From DATCLS01 sp035296625 (GTDB taxonomy: Bacteria; Actinomycetota; Acidimicrobiia; Acidimicrobiales; VFJN01): 64,000 nucleotides of DNA. Below are positions 8,112 through 14,991 of this stretch, one piece after another. Made by a program: the position numbers and the translations under genes. The notes below the pieces were generated by a model. The model was not told the origin of the DNA, searched no databases, and was given only the letters and a program-made list of their open reading frames with translations. The stretch lies in NCBI GenBank assembly GCA_035296625.1, contig DATHAO010000046.1, positions 1 to 64,000 on the forward strand. Direction: 5' to 3'. Every line of letters begins with the position of its first letter. Position 1 is the stretch's first letter.

Positions 8112-9110
8112 GTGCCCAGCTTCCGGACCGCCACCGTCTCCGAGATCCTGGCCGAGCGGCCCGGCCTGCAGCGCGTCGGCACCGACGCCGGCCGGGCCTA
8201 CGTCCTCACCGGGCTGGTGGGACCGGTGGCGGTGGGCGATCCCGTGGTGCTCAACACGACGGCCGTCGACCTCGGTCTCGGCACCGGCGGCTGGCACGTC
8301 GTGCACTGGAACCTGGCCCGCGACGCCTGGTCGCAGCCGGGCCCGGGTCACGTCATGAAGATGCGCTACACGAGCCTGCAGGCCGATACGGGCGCCGCCG
8401 AGGAGGACCACCCCGACCTGCCCGCCGAGCTCGGCGGTCTGCCCGTCGTAGCGTGCTCGCTGCACAGCCAGGTGGCGGTCGTGGCCGCCGTCGTCCGCCA
8501 CCTGCGGCCCGCCGCCACGATCGCTTACGTGATGACCGACGGCGCGGCCCTCCCGCTGGCCCTGTCCGACCTAATAGTCGCCCTGCGTGAGCGAACGGTG
8601 CTCGACGTCACGGTGACGGCCGGACATGCGTTCGGCGGGGATGTCGAGGCCGTCTCGGTGCCCTCGGCCATGGCCTTGGCCCGGCACGTGGCCGACGCGG
8701 ACGTGGCGATCGTCGGCATGGGTCCCGGCGTGGTCGGGACCGGGTCGGCACTCGGCACGACCTCGGTCGAGGTGGCCGCCGTGCTCGACGCCGCGGAGGC
8801 GCTCGGCGGCCGGCCGGCGCTATGCGTGCGGGCCTCGGCCGCCGACGGGCGGGCGCGGCACCGGGGCGTGAGCCATCACGTGCGCACGGCCCTGTCCCTG
8901 GTCCGGGGCTCGCCCGTCGTGCCGCTGCCGGCATCGCTGGTCGCCGAGCTGCCCGGGGCCACTGCCGTGGAGGGTCCCGATGTGCCGGCCCTGCTCGAAG
9001 CCCTGGGCCTGCGGGTCACGTCCATGGGCCGGGGCCCGGCCGAGGACCCCCTGTTCTATGCGGCCGCCGGCGCCGCCGGCGCCTGGGCGGCCTCCCTCCT
9101 TCCCACCTGA
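8112..9110 (+). CDS. DUF3866 family protein
   Basis: This 332-residue protein starts with GTG and lies between pafA and pafB. The N-terminal 100 residues look like a beta-rich domain (VGDPVVLNTTAVDLGLGTGGWHVV). The C-terminal part has alternating glycine-rich loops (IVGMGPGVVGTGSALGTTSVE) like a nucleotide- or small-molecule-binding Rossmann-like fold. I recognise it as the actinobacterial DUF3866 family, which has no established function. No transmembrane segment is obvious. Its place inside the proteasome/PafBC block may reflect synteny rather than a shared role. Confidence 0.75.
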   Translation: MPSFRTATVSEILAERPGLQRVGTDAGRAYVLTGLVGPVAVGDPVVLNTTAVDLGLGTGGWHVVHWNLARDAWSQPGPGHVMKMRYTSLQADTGAAEEDHPDLPAELGGLPVVACSLHSQVAVVAAVVRHLRPAATIAYVMTDGAALPLALSDLIVALRERTVLDVTVTAGHAFGGDVEAVSVPSAMALARHVADADVAIVGMGPGVVGTGSALGTTSVEVAAVLDAAEALGGRPALCVRASAADGRARHRGVSHHVRTALSLVRGSPVVPLPASLVAELPGATAVEGPDVPALLEALGLRVTSMGRGPAEDPLFYAAAGAAGAWAASLLPT

Positions 9111-9335
9111 CCACACCGGTACGGGCGGCCCCCTCCGGCGCCGCCCCCTCCCGTCGGCAATGTTGTGCAAGAGCCGCCCCGACCCGACGTCGGGCCCGAC
9201 GTTCGCCCGGCGGGGGGAGTGCCCGGCGCGTCGGGGTCCGAGGTTTGTGCAGGAGGCGCCCGGCACGTCGCACGGTGTGCAGAACATTTCGCGTTGGCCC
9301 GGGGCCCACGGGCCGGGCGGGGCGGCGAGCACCGG

Positions 9336-9341
9336 TAGCCT
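9336..9341 (+). promoter_or_regulatory. -10 box of a probable leaderless pafB promoter
   Basis: TAGCCT ends 8 bases before the pafB ATG at 9350. The 239-base gap upstream (9111-9349) shows no other gene or clear hairpin. Confidence 0.5.
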
Positions 9342-9349
9342 CTGCGCCG

Positions 9350-10300
9350 ATGTCCGCGGCCAAGCTGGAGCGCCTCCTGAACCTGACCGCGCTGCTGCTG
9401 ACGACCCCGCGCCCCCTCACCGCCCAGGAGATCCGCGAGCGCCTCGACGCCTACCCCGGTGACCTGGCGGCGTTCCGGCGGGCGTTCGAGCGTGACAAGG
9501 ACGCCCTGCGGGCCATGGGGTTCCCGCTGGAGATGGCCGAGGTCCCGGGGCGGGAGCAGCCGATCGACGGCTACCGCATACCCAAGGATCGCTACTACCT
9601 CCGGGACCCCGGCCTCACCCCCGAGGAGCTGGCGGCCCTCCGCCTCGCCGCCTCGGTCGTGCGCCTCGAGGGCACCTCGGCGCGCGAGGGCCTGCTGAAG
9701 CTCGGGGGCCTCGTCGGCGACGCCGACGGCGAGCCGGGCCTCGCCGTGGCCGCCCTGCCCGGGGGCCCCGACCTGGGCCCGCTCTTCGGCGCCATCGCCG
9801 CGCAGACACCTGTGCGGTTCACGTACAGGGGCGAGCAGCGCCGGGTCGACCCCTACCGGCTCGACTACCAGCGGGGCCGCTGGTACCTGACCGGGTTCGA
9901 CCATCTGCGCACCGCCGAGCGCCTGTTCCGCCTCGACCGCTTCGAGAGCCGCATCGACGCTCTCACCGGCCCCCGCTTCGAGCGCCCGTCGACGGCCGTG
10001 CCCGGTGGTGCGATCGAGCCGTGGCAGCTCGGCGAGGGCCAGCCCGTCGAGGCCCTGGTCCTGGTCGACGCTCCCCAGGCGCCGTGGATCGCGCAGCACC
10101 TGGGGCCCGACGCCGTGCGGGAGGAGCGGTTCGATGGTTCGGTGGTCGTGGCCATGGCCGTCACGAACCGCGACAACCTCCGGTCCTTCGTGCTCGGCTT
10201 CCTCGACCACGCCGAGGTGCTCGCCCCGCCCGAGCTGCGCGAGGACGTGATCGCCTGGGTGCGCGCCATGGCCCGGGCCGAGGCGGGGACGGCACCGTGA
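9350..10300 (+). CDS. pafB: WYL-domain transcriptional regulator PafB
   Basis: The 316-residue protein has an N-terminal winged-helix DNA-binding domain (LERLLNLTALLLTTPRPLTAQEI) and a WYL domain with PVRFTYRGEQRRVDPYRLDYQRGRWYLTGFD. PafB works with PafC as a heterodimer that activates the LexA-independent mycobacterial DNA-damage response (family knowledge). It overlaps pafC by GTGA, so the two are co-translated. The ATG at 9350 was chosen because it opens the conserved HTH and has a -10 box at leaderless spacing, although the frame extends upstream. Confidence 0.92.
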   Translation: MSAAKLERLLNLTALLLTTPRPLTAQEIRERLDAYPGDLAAFRRAFERDKDALRAMGFPLEMAEVPGREQPIDGYRIPKDRYYLRDPGLTPEELAALRLAASVVRLEGTSAREGLLKLGGLVGDADGEPGLAVAALPGGPDLGPLFGAIAAQTPVRFTYRGEQRRVDPYRLDYQRGRWYLTGFDHLRTAERLFRLDRFESRIDALTGPRFERPSTAVPGGAIEPWQLGEGQPVEALVLVDAPQAPWIAQHLGPDAVREERFDGSVVVAMAVTNRDNLRSFVLGFLDHAEVLAPPELREDVIAWVRAMARAEAGTAP

Positions 10301-11391
10301 CCGATTCCGACTCCGTCGACCCCGGCGGCCCGGCCACCCCCGGCGGCCCAGCCGACCCCGGCCGCGCCGGCGACCCCCGGCCCGGCCCGGGTGCCGGAGC
10401 GGGGCCCGCGAAGAGGACCACTGCCTCGGACCGGTTCCTGCGCCTGCTCACCGTCGTGCCGTGGATCGCCGCCCAAGACGGGCCCCGGCTCGAGGAGGTG
10501 TGCGAGCGCTTCGGCATGACCCGCAAGCAGCTGCTCGACGACCTGCAGATCATCCCGCTCGTCGGCCTGCCGCCCTACACGCCCGACACCCTCATCGACG
10601 TGACGATCGAGGGGGACAGGGTGTGGCTGCGCTTCGCCGACGTGTTCGCCCGGCCCTTGCAGCTCACCCCAGACCAGGGCCTCGCGCTCGTGGCCGCGGG
10701 CGCCGCCTGGCGCGAGTTGCCCGGCGCCGACCCCGAGGGACCGCTGGCCACCGCCCTCGACAAGGTGGCCGGCGTGCTCGGCGTCGACCCCGGCGATGCC
10801 GTGTCGGTCGCGCTCGGCGACACCCGGCCGGGCCTGCTGGACTCCCTGCGCCGGGCGGCCGCCGAGCACCGCCGGGTACGCATCGACTACTACGCCTACA
10901 GCCGCGACGAGCGCACGACCCGCGAGGTCGATCCCTACGCCCTCTTCGCCGACGAGGGCGCCTGGTACGTCCGGGGCCACTGCCACATGGCCGGCGGCGA
11001 GCGCCTCTTCCGGATCGACCGCATCTACGACGTGGACGTCCTCGACACGCGCTTCACCCCGCCGCCGGCCGCCGCCACGCCGGCCGACGGCGAGGTGTTC
11101 ACGCCGGGACCCGAGGTCGCCCGCGTCACGCTCGAACTGGCGCCGTCGGCCCGCTGGGTGATCGAAACCTACCCGGTTGACGCGGTGGACGAGCGCGACG
11201 ACGGCTCGCTGCGCGTCCGCCTCGCCGTGTCCGCCCAGCCCTGGTTGGCCCGCCTCCTCGTGCGCCTCGGGCCCGACGCCCGGGTGGTCGAGGCCGACGA
11301 CGAGGCACTGCTGCATGCCGGCGCGGACGCCGCTCGACGGGTGCTGGCGCGTTACGAACGCGAGGACGGGGACGGGCCAAGGCCGCGCTAG
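10297..11391 (+). CDS. pafC: WYL-domain transcriptional regulator PafC
   Basis: The 364-residue protein starts with GTG in the pafB stop overlap. It has a Pro/Gly/Ala-rich N-terminal extension of about 40 residues, then a helix-turn-helix region (ASDRFLRLLTVVPWIAAQDGPRLEEVCERFGM). A WYL domain follows (VRIDYYAYSRDERTTREVDPYALFADEGAWYVRGHC). It is the partner of PafB in the DNA-damage regulator. The disordered extension is longer than I expect for the family. Paralogous to pafB. Confidence 0.92.
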   Translation: MTDSDSVDPGGPATPGGPADPGRAGDPRPGPGAGAGPAKRTTASDRFLRLLTVVPWIAAQDGPRLEEVCERFGMTRKQLLDDLQIIPLVGLPPYTPDTLIDVTIEGDRVWLRFADVFARPLQLTPDQGLALVAAGAAWRELPGADPEGPLATALDKVAGVLGVDPGDAVSVALGDTRPGLLDSLRRAAAEHRRVRIDYYAYSRDERTTREVDPYALFADEGAWYVRGHCHMAGGERLFRIDRIYDVDVLDTRFTPPPAAATPADGEVFTPGPEVARVTLELAPSARWVIETYPVDAVDERDDGSLRVRLAVSAQPWLARLLVRLGPDARVVEADDEALLHAGADAARRVLARYEREDGDGPRPR

Positions 11392-11394
11392 CCT
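11389..11394 (+). promoter_or_regulatory. -10 box upstream of the signal peptidase gene
   Basis: TAGCCT overlaps the pafC stop and ends 9 bases before the GTG of lepB, consistent with an independent leaderless promoter. Confidence 0.4.
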
Positions 11395-11403
11395 CAGTAG
11401 GTC

Positions 11404-12297
11404 GTGCGCGATCTGTCTCCCCCTTACGATTCAACCGGAGACGGTGGCGACGATGACCGTCCGCCGGCCCCGGGGCCCGTCCCGCCCCCGGCTCCCGTCG
11501 CCGCCCCCACCGCCCCCGCCCGGCCTCGTCCGGCGTCCGTCCCGGGCCCCGCCATGCCGCGGGCCTACGCCCGCAGCACCGGGTCGTCGGCGCCCCCGGC
11601 GCCACCGTCCAGCAACGGTCGCGGCAACGGCGCCGCGCCTCCCACGGCCGGCCGGACGGGCGACCACCTGGAGGAAGATGACGACGACCGACCCGCCCGG
11701 CATCGGGCGCCGGTGTCGTCGGGCCGGTCCGGCCGGTCCGGCAGGCACCACAAGCGCAAGCCCCGCAGCCTCGGCCGCACCGTCGCCGAGTGGGTCGGCG
11801 TCATCGGTGGCGGCATCATCATCGCCTTGCTCATCGAGGCGTTCCTGGTCCAGGCGTTCTGGATCCCCTCGCCGTCGATGGTGTCCACCCTCGAGGTGGG
11901 CGACCGGGTGCTCGTCAACAAGTTGTCGTACCGCCTCCATGACGTGCACCGTGGCGACGTGGTGGTCTTCGAGCGCCCCCCGGGAGCCTCGAGCGACGAC
12001 GAAGACATCAAGGACCTGATCAAACGGGTCGTCGCCGTGGGCGGCGACACGATCGAGGGCCGCAACGGGCTCGTGTACGTGAACGGCGAGCGGCTCGACG
12101 AGTCGGACTACCTCGAGCCGGGCACGCCCACCGAGAACCTGCCGCGGCTGACCATCCCCGAGGGCCACGTGTTCGTGATGGGCGACAACCGCACGAACAG
12201 CGAGGACAGCCGCGTCTTCGGGCCGATCGACGAGGACACGATCGTCGGGCGCGCGTTCATCAAGGTGCTGCCGCTCGGCGACATCGGCTGGCTGTAG
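11404..12297 (+). CDS. lepB: Signal peptidase I with long disordered N-terminus
   Basis: The 297-residue protein contains the type I signal peptidase signatures. The catalytic serine lies in SPSMVSTLEVGDRVLVNKL and the lysine general base in LIKRVVAVGGD. The GDNRTNSEDSR box D/E motif is present. One transmembrane helix (GVIGGGIIIALLIEAFLV) precedes the periplasmic domain. About 115 residues of Pro/Ala- then His/Arg/Asp-rich sequence come first, on the cytoplasmic side. It cleaves signal peptides of Sec and Tat substrates, and tatA/B and tatC lie 1-2 kb downstream. Confidence 0.93.
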   Translation: MRDLSPPYDSTGDGGDDDRPPAPGPVPPPAPVAAPTAPARPRPASVPGPAMPRAYARSTGSSAPPAPPSSNGRGNGAAPPTAGRTGDHLEEDDDDRPARHRAPVSSGRSGRSGRHHKRKPRSLGRTVAEWVGVIGGGIIIALLIEAFLVQAFWIPSPSMVSTLEVGDRVLVNKLSYRLHDVHRGDVVVFERPPGASSDDEDIKDLIKRVVAVGGDTIEGRNGLVYVNGERLDESDYLEPGTPTENLPRLTIPEGHVFVMGDNRTNSEDSRVFGPIDEDTIVGRAFIKVLPLGDIGWL

Positions 12298-12301
12298 GCG
12301 C

Positions 12302-12320
12302 GCGCCGGCCCGGCCGGCGC
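12302..12320. terminator. Hairpin between lepB and the convergent GDPD gene
   Basis: GCGCCGGCC at 12302-12310 is complementary to 12312-12320, giving a near-perfect GC palindrome in the 25-base gap between convergent stop codons. No T tract follows. Confidence 0.4.
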
Positions 12321-12322
12321 CC

Positions 12323-13045
12323 TCAGCCGGGGTAGGCGGCGCCGACGGCGTCGACCATGCGGTCGACGTGGTCGCTGTAGAGCCCGTCGATGCCCATGTC
12401 GACCAGCTCGGCGAGCACCCGGGGCACCTGGGCGTCCCACCCGAAGGCCAGCACCTCGAAGCGGTGGACCAGAGCGACGAGCCCGCCGGTCCAGTCGAGG
12501 TGGTGCATGTTGATGGCGTCGATGCCTGCGCTGGCCAGGTTGGCGGCCCGGCGCTCGGTGCCCTCCTTGATGCGGCCGATGCGGGTCGAGTCGACGAGGC
12601 GGACGGCGTCGCTCGCGCGTCGCCAGCCCCGCACCAGCCGCCAGTCGGGGTGGCACAGCCACAGCCGGCGCACGGCCTCGTCACCCGCCGCACGGGCCAC
12701 GGCCAGCACCCGGTCGACCGCCGCGGGATCCTTCACGTCGAGGGACAGATCGAAGCCAGTGCCACAGGCCGCGTACAGCTCGTCCAGCGTGGGCACGTGC
12801 GGCCGCAGGGCGGCCCGGGTCGCCGCAGCGATGCGCCGCCGGCGCAGCCGTCCGCCCACGACGCCGTCGTGGTCGAGCACGGCCTCGCCGTCGGCGGTGA
12901 GCCACACGTCGGTCTCGAGCCCGGTCGCCCCGAGGCGCAGCGCCAGGGCGAACGCCTCGATCGTGTTCTCGGGGGCGTGCGCCCGGGCGCCCCGGTGGGC
13001 GAAGGCGATGGGCGGCACGTTGAGGGCGGGCAGGCGGGTGGCCAT
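12323..13045 (-). CDS. Glycerophosphodiester phosphodiesterase family protein
   Basis: This 240-residue TIM-barrel enzyme has the GDPD signatures AHRGARAHAPENTIEAF, ETDVWLTADGEAVLDHD and LSLDVK. It probably hydrolyses glycerophosphodiesters to glycerol-3-phosphate and an alcohol. There is no signal peptide, so it is cytosolic. It is the only minus-strand gene between lepB and tat and is not linked to its neighbours by sequence. The start at 13045 opens a short conserved-looking lead (MATRLPALNVPPIAFAHRG). Confidence 0.88.
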   Translation of the reverse strand: MATRLPALNVPPIAFAHRGARAHAPENTIEAFALALRLGATGLETDVWLTADGEAVLDHDGVVGGRLRRRRIAAATRAALRPHVPTLDELYAACGTGFDLSLDVKDPAAVDRVLAVARAAGDEAVRRLWLCHPDWRLVRGWRRASDAVRLVDSTRIGRIKEGTERRAANLASAGIDAINMHHLDWTGGLVALVHRFEVLAFGWDAQVPRVLAELVDMGIDGLYSDHVDRMVDAVGAAYPG

Positions 13046-13114
13046 CGGGCCGCCATCTTGGTGCGCGGTCGCCGGTCACGCCCACCCCGGCCCGTCTGCC
13101 CGGGGGGCGGCGCC

Positions 13115-13120
13115 TAGGGT
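13115..13120 (+). promoter_or_regulatory. -10 box upstream of the 13129 gene
   Basis: TAGGGT ends 8 bases before the GTG at 13129. This supports that start over the TTG nine bases earlier. Confidence 0.4.
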
Positions 13121-13128
13121 TGGCGGCG

Positions 13129-13479
13129 GTGAGCATCGTGTGGGCCGTACCCGTCATCGCCGCGGCCGTCGCGGCCGGGCTGGTGGCCGCCCACGCCCGC
13201 CGGCTGGAGGACGCCGCCACGGCGCTCACCCGCGAAGTGGGCCGGCTGAGCGAGCTGCGCTGGAGTCTCGCGGCGCTGCGAAGCGCGGCACAGGAGACCG
13301 ACGCCCGGGTCGCCGGGTTTCGCGCCCGCCACGCCGTCAGCCCCGTCGAGGACGCCGACGACGGGGCGGCCACCGTGGAGCGCTCTGGTGCGGACGACAC
13401 CGACGATGCTCCTCCAGCGGCCGTCCGGCCACTGCGGGTCATCGAGGCGCCGGACCGCGACGGGCTGCGCGGGGCCTGA
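13129..13479 (+). CDS. Small membrane-anchored coiled-coil protein upstream of tat
   Basis: The 116-residue protein is not recognised. One N-terminal transmembrane segment (IVWAVPVIAAAVAAGLVAAH) is followed by a predicted amphipathic helix (LEDAATALTREVGRLSELRWSLAALRSAAQETD) and an acidic, Ala-rich tail. It resembles many small actinobacterial membrane-tethered coiled-coil proteins. It lies 54 bases before the tatA/B gene and could be part of that unit, but each has its own -10-like box. Confidence 0.6.
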   Translation: MSIVWAVPVIAAAVAAGLVAAHARRLEDAATALTREVGRLSELRWSLAALRSAAQETDARVAGFRARHAVSPVEDADDGAATVERSGADDTDDAPPAAVRPLRVIEAPDRDGLRGA

Positions 13480-13520
13480 CACGGCCCCGACGCGTCGACG
13501 ACCCGCCGGCACCACACCTC

Positions 13521-13526
13521 TACACT
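13521..13526 (+). promoter_or_regulatory. -10 box of a probable leaderless tatA/B promoter
   Basis: TACACT ends 7 bases before the ATG at 13534. Confidence 0.45.
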
Positions 13527-13533
13527 CGATGCC

Positions 13534-14178
13534 ATGTTCAACGTCGGCGGTGGCGAGCTGCTTGTGATCATGCTCGTCGCCCTGATCGTGCTGGGCCCGA
13601 CCCGGCTGCCCGACGCCGCCCGCACGCTGGGCAAGGTGGTCGGCGAGGTGCGCCGCATGTCGTCGGGCTTCCAAAACGAGATCCGCGAGGCCTTCGAGGA
13701 CGCCGAGATCACCACCACCCTCGATCGGCCCCGGCGCACCGAGGCCAAGCCACTGGCCGCCGCCGTCGAGCGGGTCGACGCCGTAGCTCGCGAATCCGAG
13801 CGGGCCCACCGCCGGGGCGACGACGCGGACCCGATCGACGGCGTGGCCGCGAACGGCGCCGGCACCACAGCCGGCGGCGGCCCCGCGTCCATGGCCGCCG
13901 TGCCGGGCGGGGCCGGTGCCCCGTCCCCGGGCACCGACCCGGGGGATGACGGCGACACGCCGGTCATCCAGCCCGCCACCCCTGCGCTCGGCGGCGCCGG
14001 GCAGGTGGCGCCCGAGGTCGCCGCCGCCCTCGACGAGATCGTGGCGCCGCCCGCCGACATCGCCCCGCCCACCGGTGCGGCGGGGGCCACGGGGGCCAAC
14101 CGCGCCACCGGAGCCGCCGGCACCGCCGACGGCGACCCACCACCGGGGGTCGCGGGCGACGAGCGGGCGGCGTCCTAG
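13534..14178 (+). CDS. tatB: Twin-arginine translocase subunit TatA/TatB with long tail
   Basis: The 214-residue protein begins MFNVGGGELLVIMLVALIVLGPTRLPDAARTLGK. This is a short transmembrane helix with the conserved Glu-to-GP hinge, followed by an amphipathic helix (VVGEVRRMSSGFQNEIREAF). That pattern fits TatB slightly better than TatA, because of the length of the amphipathic helix and the LPDAAR hinge. About 150 residues of Ala/Pro/Gly-rich disordered sequence follow, much longer than a typical subunit. It is 33 bases before tatC. The second Tat pore subunit is not in this window. Confidence 0.85.
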   Translation: MFNVGGGELLVIMLVALIVLGPTRLPDAARTLGKVVGEVRRMSSGFQNEIREAFEDAEITTTLDRPRRTEAKPLAAAVERVDAVARESERAHRRGDDADPIDGVAANGAGTTAGGGPASMAAVPGGAGAPSPGTDPGDDGDTPVIQPATPALGGAGQVAPEVAAALDEIVAPPADIAPPTGAAGATGANRATGAAGTADGDPPPGVAGDERAAS

Positions 14179-14211
14179 CCCGATGCCCCCCACGACCGGC
14201 CCCACATCGCC

Positions 14212-14991
14212 GTGAGCGCCGAACCGGTGCCCGTCGACGCAGGGCACATGACGCTCGTCGAGCACCTGACCGAGCTGCGCACGCGGCTCATCATCTGCGT
14301 CGTCGCCGTGGCCATCGGGATCCTCATCGGGTTCGTGCTGTACCCGTGGGTGTCCGATTTCCTGATCCGCCCGTACCGGCAGGTCGCGGACCCGAACAAC
14401 AGCATCACCGACGGCCAGCTGCTGGCGACCGACCCGCTCGAGGGCTTCGGCATCCGCATGAAGACGTCGGCCTACGTCGGCATCGCCATCGCCATGCCGG
14501 TGCTGCTGTGGGAGCTGTGGCGGTTCGTCAGCCCCGGGCTCTACGCCAACGAGAAGCGCTACGCCATCCCGTTCGTCATCTCGGCGATGTTCCTGTTCGC
14601 GCTCGGCGCCGGCCTCGCCTACTACACGATGCCCAAGGCGCTCGGCTTCCTGATCAACATCGGCGGCGAGGACATCACGACCGCCTACAGCATCGGCAAG
14701 TACTTCAAGCTGATCACCTACATGATGCTGGCGTTCGGGATCGGCTTCGAGTTCCCGATCGTGCTCGTCTTCCTGATCCTGGCCGGCATCCTCGAGGTCG
14801 ACATGCTGCGCCGCGCCCGGCGCTTCGCGATCGTCGGCATCACCGTTCTCGTGGCCGTGATCACGCCGTCCGGCGACCCGTTCAGCATGTTGGCCCTGTC
14901 GGTGCCGATGGTCCTGTTCTACGAGGTGGCCGTGCTGGTCGGCCGGCTCATCGAGAAGCGACGGCGGGACGCGGAAGCGGCGGCGGCGTGA
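14212..14991 (+). CDS. tatC: Sec-independent translocase protein TatC
   Basis: The 259-residue polytopic protein has the TatC signature near the N-terminus (MTLVEHLTELRTRLIICV) with the conserved Glu that contacts the twin-arginine signal. The usual six transmembrane segments follow. It forms the receptor complex with TatB. It starts with GTG and overlaps the helicase gene by the GTGA motif, so the two are translationally coupled, matching the tatC-helY arrangement known from mycobacteria. Confidence 0.95.
   Translation: MSAEPVPVDAGHMTLVEHLTELRTRLIICVVAVAIGILIGFVLYPWVSDFLIRPYRQVADPNNSITDGQLLATDPLEGFGIRMKTSAYVGIAIAMPVLLWELWRFVSPGLYANEKRYAIPFVISAMFLFALGAGLAYYTMPKALGFLINIGGEDITTAYSIGKYFKLITYMMLAFGIGFEFPIVLVFLILAGILEVDMLRRARRFAIVGITVLVAVITPSGDPFSMLALSVPMVLFYEVAVLVGRLIEKRRRDAEAAAA

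Noticed and set aside
9111..9349. Possible RNA gene or small gene between DUF3866 and pafB
   Set aside because: No tRNA-like fold, strong hairpin or coding signal was seen beyond the pafB -10 box.
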